A stretch of 6,573 nucleotides of DNA from positions 1-6,573 of the forward strand of contig JACMQD010000142.1 of NCBI GenBank assembly GCA_014377155.1. Direction: 5' to 3'. Numbering within the stretch: the stretch's first letter is position 1; each line of letters opens with the position of its first letter. The notes beneath the pieces were generated by a model. The model was not told where the DNA came from. It saw nothing but the letters and a program-made list of their open reading frames with translations, and did not search any database. This document shows positions 1 to 6,472 of this stretch, piece after piece. A program made the position numbers and the translations under genes. Source of the stretch: Herminiimonas sp. (GTDB lineage: Bacteria; Pseudomonadota; Gammaproteobacteria; Burkholderiales; Burkholderiaceae).

Positions 1-481
1 AGAACGCGGCTGGAGTCCGTTCGTGTCGATGCAAAACCATTACAACCTGGTCTACCGTGAAGAAGAACGGGAAATGATTCCGCTGTGCCGTGATCTGGGC
101 GTGGCGTTGATTCCGTGGAGTCCGCTGGCCCGGGGATTTTTGGCAGGCAATCGCAAGCGGGATGATCAATCCGCCGACCTCGACAATTCGGCAACATCGC
201 GTGCAAAAACCGACGATATTGCGCTGCGCTATTACTATAACGATGCCGACTTCGCCGTGGTCGAAGCATTGCGCGCTGTGGCCCAATCGAAAGGCATCTC
301 GAATGCGCAGGTGGCCTATGCCTGGTTATTGCACAAGGGGGTCACGGCGCCAATCGTAGGCACATCGAAACTGGCGCAGCTTGACGAAGCCGTGGCAGCG
401 GTAACGGTGCGACTCACGGACGAGGAAATCGCTGCGCTCGACGGCGCATACCAACCACATCCGGTGATCGGGCATGCTTAA
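1..481 (+). CDS. Aldo/keto reductase, C-terminal part (5' end outside window)
   Basis: This is the C-terminal part of an NAD(P)H-dependent aldo/keto reductase, a soluble TIM-barrel oxidoreductase of the bacterial/yeast AAD-like type. The frame is open from base 2, reading E-R-G-W-S-P-F-V before the first internal GTG/ATG codons, so the gene starts upstream of the window. Visible family motifs are SMQNHYNL with the cofactor-contacting Gln-Asn, IPWSPLARGFLAG (the nicotinamide-stacking aromatic and SPLxxG loop), PIVGTSKLAQLDEAV (the 2'-phosphate-binding GTS/K segment) and the closing helix with L-T-D-E-E-I-A-A-L. The ending PHPVIGH is typical of this subgroup. The catalytic Asp-Tyr-Lys-His residues lie in the missing N-terminal part and cannot be checked. 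The substrate cannot be read from the sequence. The GFA-family gene starts 35 bp downstream on the same strand, so the two may share a transcript. Confidence 0.93.
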   Translation, partial: ERGWSPFVSMQNHYNLVYREEEREMIPLCRDLGVALIPWSPLARGFLAGNRKRDDQSADLDNSATSRAKTDDIALRYYYNDADFAVVEALRAVAQSKGISNAQVAYAWLLHKGVTAPIVGTSKLAQLDEAVAAVTVRLTDEEIAALDGAYQPHPVIGHA

Positions 482-516
482 GACAAAGGACACACACTAT
501 TTTTAAGGACTCAATA

Positions 517-924
517 ATGATCAGCGGCAGTTGTCTTTGCAAAAACGTGCAGTATGAATATACCGGCGAGGTCGGCTACATCACGGTATGCCACTGCAGC
601 GATTGTCGCAAGACACAAGGGACTGTGAGCGTGGTCGCTGCGCCGGTCGATGTGGCGCAATTGCGCTGGATAAGCGGACAGCAGGACATCGCCGAGTTCG
701 AATCCTCCCCAGGCAAAAAACGCGCATTTTGCCGCCAATGCGGCGCGCCGCTCTATTCTCGGCGCGATGATCTGCCCGGAATAGTGCGCCTTCGCATGGG
801 CAGCATCGATACGCCGCACGACCTGCGACCAGCTGCCCATATATTCGTGAACGATTTGCCACCCTGGGCAGACCTCGATGACGACTGGCCGCGCTTTGGC
901 CAGCACGAACCACTTGGACGCTAG
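517..924 (+). CDS. GFA/CENP-V family zinc-binding protein
   Basis: This gene encodes 135 residues, the usual size for a single GFA (glutathione-dependent formaldehyde-activating enzyme-like) / CENP-V domain. Cysteines are placed as the family expects: C6-x-C8 near the N-terminus, C25-H-C27-x-x-C30, and F-C72-x-x-C75-G. Together they would hold a structural and a second zinc ion. The domain name comes from Gfa of Paracoccus, but many members have no proven activity and glutathione-formaldehyde chemistry should not be assumed. The ATG at 517 is supported by AAGGA at 505-509, seven bases upstream. The aldo/keto reductase gene ends 35 bp upstream, and a shared redox or aldehyde-related role is only a guess from that proximity. 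No terminator hairpin is obvious after the TAG stop. Confidence 0.92.
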   Translation: MISGSCLCKNVQYEYTGEVGYITVCHCSDCRKTQGTVSVVAAPVDVAQLRWISGQQDIAEFESSPGKKRAFCRQCGAPLYSRRDDLPGIVRLRMGSIDTPHDLRPAAHIFVNDLPPWADLDDDWPRFGQHEPLGR

Positions 925-966
925 GCAGCGCAGACGCCTGGTCGGTTTGATCGTTTCCTGTTGTAT

Positions 967-993
967 TTGACAGCCCGGCCACCCATAAATAAT
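967..993 (+). promoter_or_regulatory. Possible sigma70 promoter for the lipoprotein pair
   Basis: A perfect TTGACA lies at 967-972, and AATAAT (5 of 6 to the -10 consensus) lies at 988-993. The spacer is only 15 bp, shorter than the preferred 16-18. It would leave a leader of roughly 120 bases before the lipoprotein start at 1120. A second, weaker pair (TTGATT 993-998, TATTCG 1015-1020, 16 bp apart) overlaps it. The site lies in the 195 bp spacer after the GFA gene, where a new transcription unit would be expected to begin. Confidence 0.35.
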
Positions 994-1119
994 TGATTCA
1001 AAGAATTAACAATGTATTCGCAAGGCCAAATTTGTCCATGTGGCAAGCCTCGGAACTGACGGTAGGGCTACATGGCCTGTTCGCGGCAATGTCATCACTT
1101 AAAACAAGCAAGGCAAACA

Positions 1120-1794
1120 ATGAGGCACACATCATTAAGCGGCATGACGGTCGTTTTGCTGGCCGGTTGCGCAACCGGTTTCAGCGAAACACCCCGGCCC
1201 ACCAATTTTTCGGTATTGCAGCAAAAGAGAATCCAGGCTGCCTCGCATTGGGAAGTCATCGCTACCAACGTCGCCACTCAGATTCGCAACAGCGTTAACT
1301 AGGATGACGTGCTGTACATCGCGCCACCGGCGCAAAATACCGAGTTCTCGAAGGCCTTTCGCGAACAGCTCATCACGGCGCTGGTCAGCAGTGGCGCACG
1401 TGTCAGCAAGAATGGCGATACCCGGGCGCTGATTGTCGAGGTAGATACGCAGTTCGTGAAGTTTTCTCCGGATCGTTTCCAGAATCAGCGTTATGTCAGT
1501 GCCACTGCGATCGCTGGCGGCCTGCTGGCCGTCAACGGCCTCAGCCTGTCTTCTGCGGCGAATGCAGGCGTGGCGGTGCTCGGCCTGACGGCACTGTATG
1601 ACTGGAACCAGTGGGCGGAACGCGAATTCGCATTCGGCCAGACGCCGCAACATGAACTGATCGTCACTACCTCGGCCACCAGCGTGTCGCAGTACGTCGC
1701 GCGTCGTACCGACGTGTTCTACATTACCGACGCCGATCGCGGCTTGTATAAAACCGATTACAGCAAGTCGATTCGCGTCGTCGGAGGTGCATGA
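1120..1794 (+). pseudogene. Lipoprotein gene of unknown function with in-frame amber stop at codon 61
   Basis: From ATG 1120 (AAGG at 1110-1113, six bases upstream) the frame reads a short type II signal peptide with lipobox L14-A15-G16-C17, then continues to codon 60. Codon 61 is TAG (1300-1302). The same frame is then open for 163 more codons to TGA at 1792-1794. Without the stop the protein would be 224 residues, starting as an exported lipoprotein. The part after the stop looks like genuine protein: D-D-V-L-Y-I-A-P-P, then a helix-like region, and near full-length residues 126-160 a hydrophobic stretch rich in Gly, Ala and Ser that could be a membrane hairpin or packed core. I do not recognise the family. 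A one-base change from a sense codon such as AAG or CAG would explain the stop. Alternatives are a sequencing error, amber suppression, or reinitiation at GTG 1309 giving a 161-residue product with no signal peptide. The end overlaps the FlgO-like gene, so the two appear to form one unit. Confidence 0.72.
1783..1788 (+). promoter_or_regulatory. Ribosome binding site that selects the FlgO-like start
   Basis: GGAGGT is a near-perfect Shine-Dalgarno sequence. It sits two bases before ATG 1791 and five bases before ATG 1794. The latter spacing is functional, so the second of the two adjacent ATG codons is the likelier start. The site lies inside the last codons of the upstream lipoprotein gene. 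Confidence 0.75.
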
Positions 1795-2357
1795 TGAAAA
1801 AGTCTCTTTTGCTGGCATGCGTGCCAGCGCTGCTGCTTGCCGGTTGTGCTGAATGGTCCACTCCCCGTACAGCCGTGTCCGGCCAACCGACGTGGGAGGA
1901 TGCCGCATCCAACCGCTTTATACCCACCAACCAGGCTGCGGCCAACGCGCTGATCGATCCGGCGCGCGCGCGTGGACTTGAAATCGATCCGGCGCTGATT
2001 ATGGCAACACTGGTCAATATCAATGCACTGGAAGAGTCTTCGCCGTTCGGGCGCATGGTTGCCGAACAGATCAGCGGCCAGTTCTCGCGTCGCGGTCATC
2101 AGATCGTCGAAATGAAATTTCGTGACAACGTGTACGTCAAGCAAAATGTCGGCGAACTAGTGCTGACGCGCGAAATCCAGCAACTGGCTAAAACGCATCG
2201 GGCACAAGCGGTCATCGTCGGTACCTATGCCGAAAGCGATCAGGTGGTGCTGGTCAATCTGAAGGTAATTCGCGCGGCCGATAACATTGTGCTGGCGTCG
2301 CAGGATTACGCCGTGCCAATGGACAAGATGGTGCGGTCGCTGCTGTCACGTCGTTGA
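1794..2357 (+). CDS. FlgO-domain outer-membrane lipoprotein
   Basis: This gene encodes 187 residues. The signal peptide M-K-K followed by a Leu/Ala core ends in lipobox L15-A16-G17-C18. The +2 residue is Ala, not Asp, which favours sorting to the outer membrane. From about residue 45 the protein matches the FlgO-domain pattern: an N-A-L-I-D segment, M-A-T-L-V-N-I-N (strand), S-P-F-G-R-M-V-A-E-Q-I (helix), V-V/I-E-M-K-F-R, E-L-V-L-T-R-E, A-V-I-V-G-T-Y, then V-L-V-N-L-K-V-I-R and a closing D-Y-A-V-P segment. In Vibrio, FlgO is an outer-membrane protein needed for stable sheathed flagella. Many domain relatives occur away from flagellar genes, and no flagellar gene is in this window, so a flagellar role is not claimed. 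The start is chosen from GGAGGT five bases upstream, and ATG 1791 would add one Met. The upstream stop TGA (1792-1794) overlaps the start, so translation is probably coupled. A terminator follows 63 bp after the stop. Confidence 0.88.
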   Translation: MKKSLLLACVPALLLAGCAEWSTPRTAVSGQPTWEDAASNRFIPTNQAAANALIDPARARGLEIDPALIMATLVNINALEESSPFGRMVAEQISGQFSRRGHQIVEMKFRDNVYVKQNVGELVLTREIQQLAKTHRAQAVIVGTYAESDQVVLVNLKVIRAADNIVLASQDYAVPMDKMVRSLLSRR

Positions 2358-2420
2358 GGATTACGTTGACCGGATCATGGGTCGACGACATTGTGCGGGT
2401 AGCGGGCGGATGAAGAACAA

Positions 2421-2447
2421 AGGGCAACCGCATGGTTGCCCTTTTTA
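2421..2447. terminator. Rho-independent terminator, probably bidirectional
   Basis: AGGGCAACC (2421-2429) pairs perfectly with GGTTGCCCT (2434-2442) around the loop GCAT. Two flanking A-T pairs may extend the stem. On the plus strand a run of T interrupted by A follows (2442-2454), ending the lipoprotein transcript. On the minus strand the stem begins seven bases after the DUF4870 stop and is followed by TTGTTCTT, a weaker U-rich tail. It therefore probably serves both convergent genes. Confidence 0.9.
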
Positions 2448-2448
2448 T

Positions 2449-2802
2449 TTATTTGACCAGTCGCAGCGCGAATGGATACTTGTAAGCCTGTCCCTTGGAG
2501 GCCGCGATGGCGCCGAGGATGCAAAAGATCAGGTTGACCACCACCAGCACTGGAATCAGCAACATGCCGATCAGGACGAACATCAGAATCCAACTGACGA
2601 AAAAGGCAATCGCAATCGTGATCTGAAAGTTCAGCGCTTCCTTGGCCTGGTCCGAGATGAATGACGATTCGTCCTTCTTGACGAGCCACAGCACCAGCGC
2701 CCCGATAAAGCCGGTAAAAATGCCGAGCAAATGGGCGAGCATTGCAATATTGCAGTCGTCCTTGCTTGGCGTGAAGGTATTGATTTTGTCCATTTCTACC
2801 AT
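2449..2802 (-). CDS. DUF4870 small integral membrane protein
   Basis: This gene encodes 117 residues with the layout of the DUF4870 (Tic20-like) family. A short polar N-terminus (S-K-D-D-C-N at 13-18) precedes a first membrane segment at about 19-41, with a Leu/Ile/Gly core ending L-W-L-V-K-K. The family signature F-I-S-D-Q-A-K-E-A-L-N-F-Q-I follows at about 48-61. Two more closely spaced membrane segments cover about 60-101, and the end reads G-Q-A-Y-K-Y-P-F. It should be an inner-membrane protein; its biochemical role is unknown in the family. The start at 2802 has GGGGGAG (2814-2808) five bases upstream. ATG 2793, three codons inside, is a less well-spaced alternative, and a longer reading frame to 2856 has no such signal. 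The gene follows topB on the same strand with a 132 bp gap. That gap contains TATTAT (complement of 2861-2866) as a possible -10 without a good -35, so independent transcription is possible but unproven. Confidence 0.9.
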   Translation of the reverse strand: MVEMDKINTFTPSKDDCNIAMLAHLLGIFTGFIGALVLWLVKKDESSFISDQAKEALNFQITIAIAFFVSWILMFVLIGMLLIPVLVVVNLIFCILGAIAASKGQAYKYPFALRLVK

Positions 2803-2934
2803 GTGTACTCCCCCTGTTAAGTGATCGCGGCCACGAATGTGTGCGCAAAAAACCAAGCAAATAATAGCCTATTCCACTCCGTAGACGATAATTTCCTCTG
2901 GTAATTCACCGATACGACAACTGCCTTAGCTCAC

Positions 2935-5619
2935 TCAGGCTGCTTTTTTCGCCACCGCTTTTTTCGCCACGGTTTTCTTTACCGCCGGTTTCTTCACCGC
3001 CACGGTTTTCGCCGCCACTTTTTTTAATGCCGGTTTCGCCTTGACTGCCGCTGGCGCAACGCCCGCTGCGGCGTCTTCAGCCGGGTCCGCCACTGCTGCC
3101 GCCTTGCCTTTTGCCGGCGCCTTGGCCTTGCGCTCCTCGAACTCGAAGCTGACCTTGCCATCCTTGCCCTTGACCAGGAATGCCTTGAAGGCGCGACGCG
3201 TGCGTTGCGATACGAAGCCCGGCATCAGATCGGTCTTGCCTTCATTCAAAAGCTTGACCATTTGTTCGGGCAAGATCTCTTGTTGCAAAATGATGCGGCC
3301 GCTGCGGAAATCGCAGGTCTTCGGCTTGGCGACCGATTTTTCGCAGACATAGGACAGACCCATTTCGAACACGCCGGCAGCGCACTTCGGACAGGGCCCC
3401 AACGCTGTCTGGCCGGTAAAATCGACGCCCTCGCCGTTTTCGCCTTCGTCGTCGTTCTGACCAAAATCGAATTCAAGCTTGAAGTTCTTGATTTCTTCAT
3501 CGCGCGAGATCTTCAGGATAGCCGCGAACGGCCGCCCCATCTTCGAACGGAAACCCTGCAACGGCCCGATGGTGCGCTTGGTCAGCAATTCCTCGACTTC
3601 GGCGACTTCGAACTGGCGGCTACCCGGTGTCTTGCTCATCGAAAATTCGCATTTGGTGCAGGCAAAGCGGCGATAGTTTTCCTTGACCACCGCACCGCAG
3701 TTCGGGCAGGGCGTGACCAGTGTTGCGTAGTCGCCGGGGATGGTGGCGTTATCGTATTCCTTGGCGCGCTTGACGATGATCTGTGTCATTTGCGCGATTT
3801 CACGCATGAATTCGTCGCGGCTGATCTTGCCGCGCTCCATTTGCGACAGCTTGTATTCCCATTCGCCGGTCAGTTCGGGCGCTGTCAATTCATTAACGCC
3901 GAGTCCGCGCAGCAAGGTCATCAACTGGAACGCCTTGGCCGTCGGCATCATCTCGCGGCCTTCGCGCAGCAGGTATTTTTCGTTCAGCAAACCTTCGATG
4001 ATTGCCGCCCGCGTGGCTGGCGTGCCGAGACCTTTGCCGGCCATCGCGTCGCGCAGTTCTTCATCGTCGATCAGTTTGCCAGCGCCTTCCATGGCCGACA
4101 GCAACGTGGCTTCGGAGTAGCGCGCCGGTGGCTTGGTGACCAGGCCATTGGCGACGACTTTTTCGGTATGCACCTTTTCGCCTTTGGCAACGGCCACCAG
4201 CGTGCCGTTGCCCTCGGCTTCAGCATCGTCACCCGGCTTTTTGTCGGCAACGATTTCCTTGCCGTAGACGGCCAGCCAGCCCGGATTGGTCATGACCTTA
4301 CCTTCGGTCTTGAATTGATGTCCGGAGACTTCGGTAAAGCGGGTAGTGACCTGGAATTCGGCGGCCGGAAAAAAGATCGCCAGGAAACGACGCGTCACCA
4401 GGTCGTACAGTTTCTGTTCCGGCTCCGACAAATTCTTCGGCGCCTGGGTAGTCGGGATGATCGCGAAGTGATCGCTGATCTTGGTATTGTCGAAAATACG
4501 CTTGTTCGGCTTGACCCATTTGTTGTTCAGAATCTGGGCGGCGAACTGGTAATAATTATTGTTTTCGGACACCGTTTGCAACGTCTCGTTGACGGTGCTC
4601 AGGTAGTCTTCCGGCAAATGGCGCGAATCGGTCCGCGGATAGGTCAGCACCTTGTGCTTTTCGTACAGTGCCTGCGCCAGGCCGAGCGTGTTCTTGGCAG
4701 AAAAACCGAAGCGCGAGTTGGCTTCGCGCTGCAAACTGGTCAGGTCGAACAACGCCGGCGCCATCGACGTGGTCGGCTTGGATTCTTCGGTGACGTTGCC
4801 TTGCCTGCCGCGACAGGCGGCGACGATCGACTCGGCAGCAGCTTTGCTCCACAAGCGCTCGGCACGTTTTTCGGGATCGGTGTCATCCTTCTTGAACTTG
4901 GTATCGAGCCAGCGGCCTTCGTAGATGCCGGCGGCGCAGACGAATTCGCCGCGCACTTCCCAGAAGTCACGCGCCACGAATTTCTTGATCTTTTCTTCGC
5001 GCTCAACCACGATCGACAGAGTCGGCGTCTGCACCCGGCCCACAGTGGTCAGGTAAAAGCCGCCTTCCTTGGAATTGAATGCGGTCATGGCGCGCGTGCC
5101 ATTGATGCCGATCAGCCAGTCTGCCTCGCTGCGGCAACGGGCGGCGTCGGCCAGCGGCAGCATCTCGGCATCGTCGCGCAGGTGCGTGAAGGCTTCGCGG
5201 ATCGCACCCGGCGTCATCGATTGCAACCACAGGCGGCGAATCGGCTGCTTGGCCTTGGCATACTGCGCGATCAGGCGGAAAATCAGCTCGCCTTCACGTC
5301 CGGCGTCACAAGCGTTGATCAGGCCGGTGACATCCTTGCGCTTGATCAGCCGGTTGAGCACCTTCAGACGCGACTCGGTCTTGGCGATCGGGTTGAGCGC
5401 AAAATGCGGCGGGATCATCGGCAAATGGGTAAACGACCATTTGCCGCGCTTGACATCGTATTCTTCAGGCACGGCGATTTCGAGCAAATGGCCAACGGCA
5501 GACGACAGCACGTATTCATCGGATTCGAAATACTCATCGTGCTTGGTGAAGCCGCCGAGCGTCTTCGCGATGTCGTTCGCGACAGAGGGCTTCTCGGCAA
5601 TGATGAGGGTCTTGGTCAT
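2935..5619 (-). CDS. topB: DNA topoisomerase III (type IA)
   Basis: This encodes a type IA topoisomerase of 894 residues. Such enzymes cut one DNA strand through a 5'-phosphotyrosine, pass the other strand and reseal, and TopB mainly decatenates replication and recombination intermediates. The N-terminal Toprim domain shows I-I-A-E-K-P-S (Glu9) and N-A-C-D105-A-G-R-E109-G-E111. Further motifs are G-R-V-Q-T-P-T-L (194-201), the active-site segment T-Y327-P-R329-T-D-S, and G-L-G-T-P-A-T-R (530-537). Y327 corresponds to E. coli TopB Y328. Two C-terminal cysteine clusters follow: C638-x-x-C641...C654-x-x-C657 and C743-x-x-C746...C759...C769. The last ~64 residues are rich in Lys, Ala, Pro and Val. 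E. coli TopB is about 653 residues, so the length difference is in the C-terminus. The start is ATG 5619, because the conserved core begins there; an upstream TTG at 5655 would add 12 unconserved residues. The SD is weak (GAGA nine bases upstream). Confidence 0.97.
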   Translation of the reverse strand: MTKTLIIAEKPSVANDIAKTLGGFTKHDEYFESDEYVLSSAVGHLLEIAVPEEYDVKRGKWSFTHLPMIPPHFALNPIAKTESRLKVLNRLIKRKDVTGLINACDAGREGELIFRLIAQYAKAKQPIRRLWLQSMTPGAIREAFTHLRDDAEMLPLADAARCRSEADWLIGINGTRAMTAFNSKEGGFYLTTVGRVQTPTLSIVVEREEKIKKFVARDFWEVRGEFVCAAGIYEGRWLDTKFKKDDTDPEKRAERLWSKAAAESIVAACRGRQGNVTEESKPTTSMAPALFDLTSLQREANSRFGFSAKNTLGLAQALYEKHKVLTYPRTDSRHLPEDYLSTVNETLQTVSENNNYYQFAAQILNNKWVKPNKRIFDNTKISDHFAIIPTTQAPKNLSEPEQKLYDLVTRRFLAIFFPAAEFQVTTRFTEVSGHQFKTEGKVMTNPGWLAVYGKEIVADKKPGDDAEAEGNGTLVAVAKGEKVHTEKVVANGLVTKPPARYSEATLLSAMEGAGKLIDDEELRDAMAGKGLGTPATRAAIIEGLLNEKYLLREGREMMPTAKAFQLMTLLRGLGVNELTAPELTGEWEYKLSQMERGKISRDEFMREIAQMTQIIVKRAKEYDNATIPGDYATLVTPCPNCGAVVKENYRRFACTKCEFSMSKTPGSRQFEVAEVEELLTKRTIGPLQGFRSKMGRPFAAILKISRDEEIKNFKLEFDFGQNDDEGENGEGVDFTGQTALGPCPKCAAGVFEMGLSYVCEKSVAKPKTCDFRSGRIILQQEILPEQMVKLLNEGKTDLMPGFVSQRTRRAFKAFLVKGKDGKVSFEFEERKAKAPAKGKAAAVADPAEDAAAGVAPAAVKAKPALKKVAAKTVAVKKPAVKKTVAKKAVAKKAA

Positions 5620-5667
5620 AAATGTGGTCTCGATAAAAGGCGCTTGAGCCGGCAAAGGGCAGGAAAA

Positions 5668-5682
5668 CCGGCATCCGGCCGG
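5668..5682 (-). promoter_or_regulatory. Small GC hairpin followed by T4 in the topB leader
   Basis: On the minus strand CCGGC (5682-5678), loop CGGAT, then GCCGG (5672-5668) is followed by TTTT (5667-5664). It lies between the proposed topB promoter and the topB start, where it could act as a weak attenuator. The stem is only five base pairs, so chance is a serious alternative. Confidence 0.25.
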
Positions 5683-5687
5683 CGCTC

Positions 5688-5715
5688 AACATAACGCATA
5701 GTAACGCGTTGTCAG
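5688..5715 (-). promoter_or_regulatory. Possible sigma70 promoter for topB
   Basis: On the minus strand CTGACA (5715-5710; 5 of 6 to the -35 consensus) is separated by 16 bp from TATGTT (5693-5688; 4 of 6 to the -10 consensus). Transcription would begin near 5681 and leave a leader of about 60 bases before the topB ATG. The 331 bp gap after smg makes a separate topB promoter reasonable. Confidence 0.35.
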
Positions 5716-5869
5716 GCTGCTCGCGGTTTTCGCGCGTGCTGCCACACTCCATCGATCAGGTGTTGGAGCGGCCCATGATAAGGGGAGTGCGGCAAAATCC
5801 GCAAGCGCCGAAAGGAGCGTAGTGTAGCAACTTGCGCCGGCTACCGGCTAATGCAAGGCCATGCCAAGG

Positions 5870-5897
5870 TCAGGCGCGAGATCAGGCGCGAGATCAG
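5870..5897. repeat. 12-bp tandem repeat, two exact copies plus a degenerate third
   Basis: TCAGGCGCGAGA occurs at 5870-5881 and again exactly at 5882-5893. A third copy starts with TCAG at 5894 and matches about 8 of 12 positions. It lies in non-coding sequence downstream of smg. The unit is a multiple of three bases, but there is no supported gene here. Confidence 0.8.
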
Positions 5898-5913
5898 CCG
5901 CAACGTCGGAAAT

Positions 5914-5932
5914 GCTGCGCAGGAAGCGCAGC
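5914..5932 (-). terminator. Hairpin just downstream of smg, weak terminator candidate
   Basis: GCTGCGC (5914-5920) pairs with GCGCAGC (5926-5932) around a five-base loop. On the minus strand it begins 18 bases after the smg stop, where a terminator is expected. Only ATTTCC follows instead of a T-run, so it may only slow polymerase or protect the 3' end of the mRNA. Confidence 0.35.
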
Positions 5933-5950
5933 GAATCGACACGGAAACCT

Positions 5951-6427
5951 TCAGTGCAGCATGCGCGGTTCTGCGTCATCGTCGTCGAGAAACAGTTCGT
6001 CGAACATCAGGCCATCCGGCTCTTTACCCTGGCTCCATAACACCATCAGGACAATCACTTTCAGCTTGTCGAGCGACATCTGCGACTCGCTCGCGGCCAG
6101 CGCGCGTTCGATCACGATTTCGCGCTGAATCGGATTGATGACCTTGGCCGATTCCAGGAACTGGATAAAGCCGACCGCCGGCGTCCCGAGTACGTCAATT
6201 TCCTGCTTGACGTAGATGCGGGTGCCGAACGACATGCTGATCTGCTGTGGATACTGATCGGAAAATTCGTTGGTTGTCTCCGCCAGATCGGTGAGCCAGC
6301 CGAGCGCTTTAGAAATTTCTTCTTCCTCGAAGCCGACGGCAGAGAGTTTTTTCACCAGCGCCGCCGAATCCGGGCACGCATCCGGGCGATAGTAGGTTTC
6401 GTACAAATAGACAAGGACGTCAAACAT
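5951..6427 (-). CDS. smg: Smg family protein (DUF494)
   Basis: This gene encodes 158 residues, the size of E. coli Smg. The N-terminus [12 protein letters not shown] is the family signature, and the protein is predicted to be soluble and mostly helical. Other recognisable parts are [14 protein letters not shown], the segment M-S-F-G-T-R-I-Y with E-I-D-V-L-G, and a long helix [12 protein letters not shown]. Near the end the chain is acidic, with four consecutive Asp at about 148-151. The function is unknown. In many gamma- and betaproteobacteria it sits beside dprA, and in betaproteobacteria topB commonly follows, as here. The ATG at 6427 is set by the family N-terminus. No clear Shine-Dalgarno sequence precedes it (the upstream bases read CACTAAAATC), so initiation may be weak. 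The 146 bases upstream hold no coding sequence and are unusually repetitive. Confidence 0.93.
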   Translation of the reverse strand: MFDVLVYLYETYYRPDACPDSAALVKKLSAVGFEEEEISKALGWLTDLAETTNEFSDQYPQQISMSFGTRIYVKQEIDVLGTPAVGFIQFLESAKVINPIQREIVIERALAASESQMSLDKLKVIVLMVLWSQGKEPDGLMFDELFLDDDDAEPRMLH

Positions 6428-6472
6428 GATTTTAGTGTAGCGCTAAGGTTAGAGCGGCATGAGCCGGGGGCC

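Larger units (their letters stand above)
5620..5950. other. Intergenic region between smg and topB
   Basis: I see no convincing gene in these 331 bases. The open frames crossing the region on the plus strand are short, lack good ribosome binding sites and run into smg antisense. The identifiable contents are a possible topB promoter and leader hairpin on the left, a 12-bp tandem repeat at 5870-5897, and a hairpin just after smg. Other small inverted repeats are TGCGG/CCGCA (5788-5803) and GCCGG/CCGGC (5836-5848). Confidence 0.6.

Noticed and set aside
511..982. Minus-strand frames opposite the GFA gene
   Set aside because: The plus-strand product has all the zinc-binding cysteines of its family, and the minus-strand products match nothing.
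1036..1075. Inverted repeat CCATGTGGC / GCTACATGG in the leader of the first lipoprotein gene
   Set aside because: The nine-pair stem contains one G-U pair and encloses a 22-base loop. No riboswitch-like core or switching partner is seen, so chance is likely.
993..1298. A 101-codon plus-strand frame overlapping the first lipoprotein
   Set aside because: There is no good ribosome binding site, signal or recognisable motif. It overlaps the lipobox-encoding frame in another phase.
1309..1794. A separate 161-codon gene starting at GTG 1309
   Set aside because: It is in the same frame as the lipobox part just upstream, and its first residues look internal to a domain. It reads better as the rest of one interrupted gene, although reinitiation remains possible.
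1135..1908. A 257-codon open frame on the minus strand opposite the lipoprotein genes
   Set aside because: The translation is rich in Arg, His and Cys with no family pattern. The plus strand has lipoboxes, ribosome binding sites and a FlgO domain.
3205..5694. An 829-codon open frame on the plus strand, antisense to topB
   Set aside because: It lies almost wholly opposite topB. Its product has no recognisable domain and a composition typical of antisense translation (high Arg, His, Phe, Gly), whereas topB carries all the family motifs.
5832..6138. Plus-strand frames of about 95 codons running from the intergenic gap into smg
   Set aside because: They overlap smg antisense, lack ribosome binding sites, and translate to low-information Arg/Ser-rich sequence.
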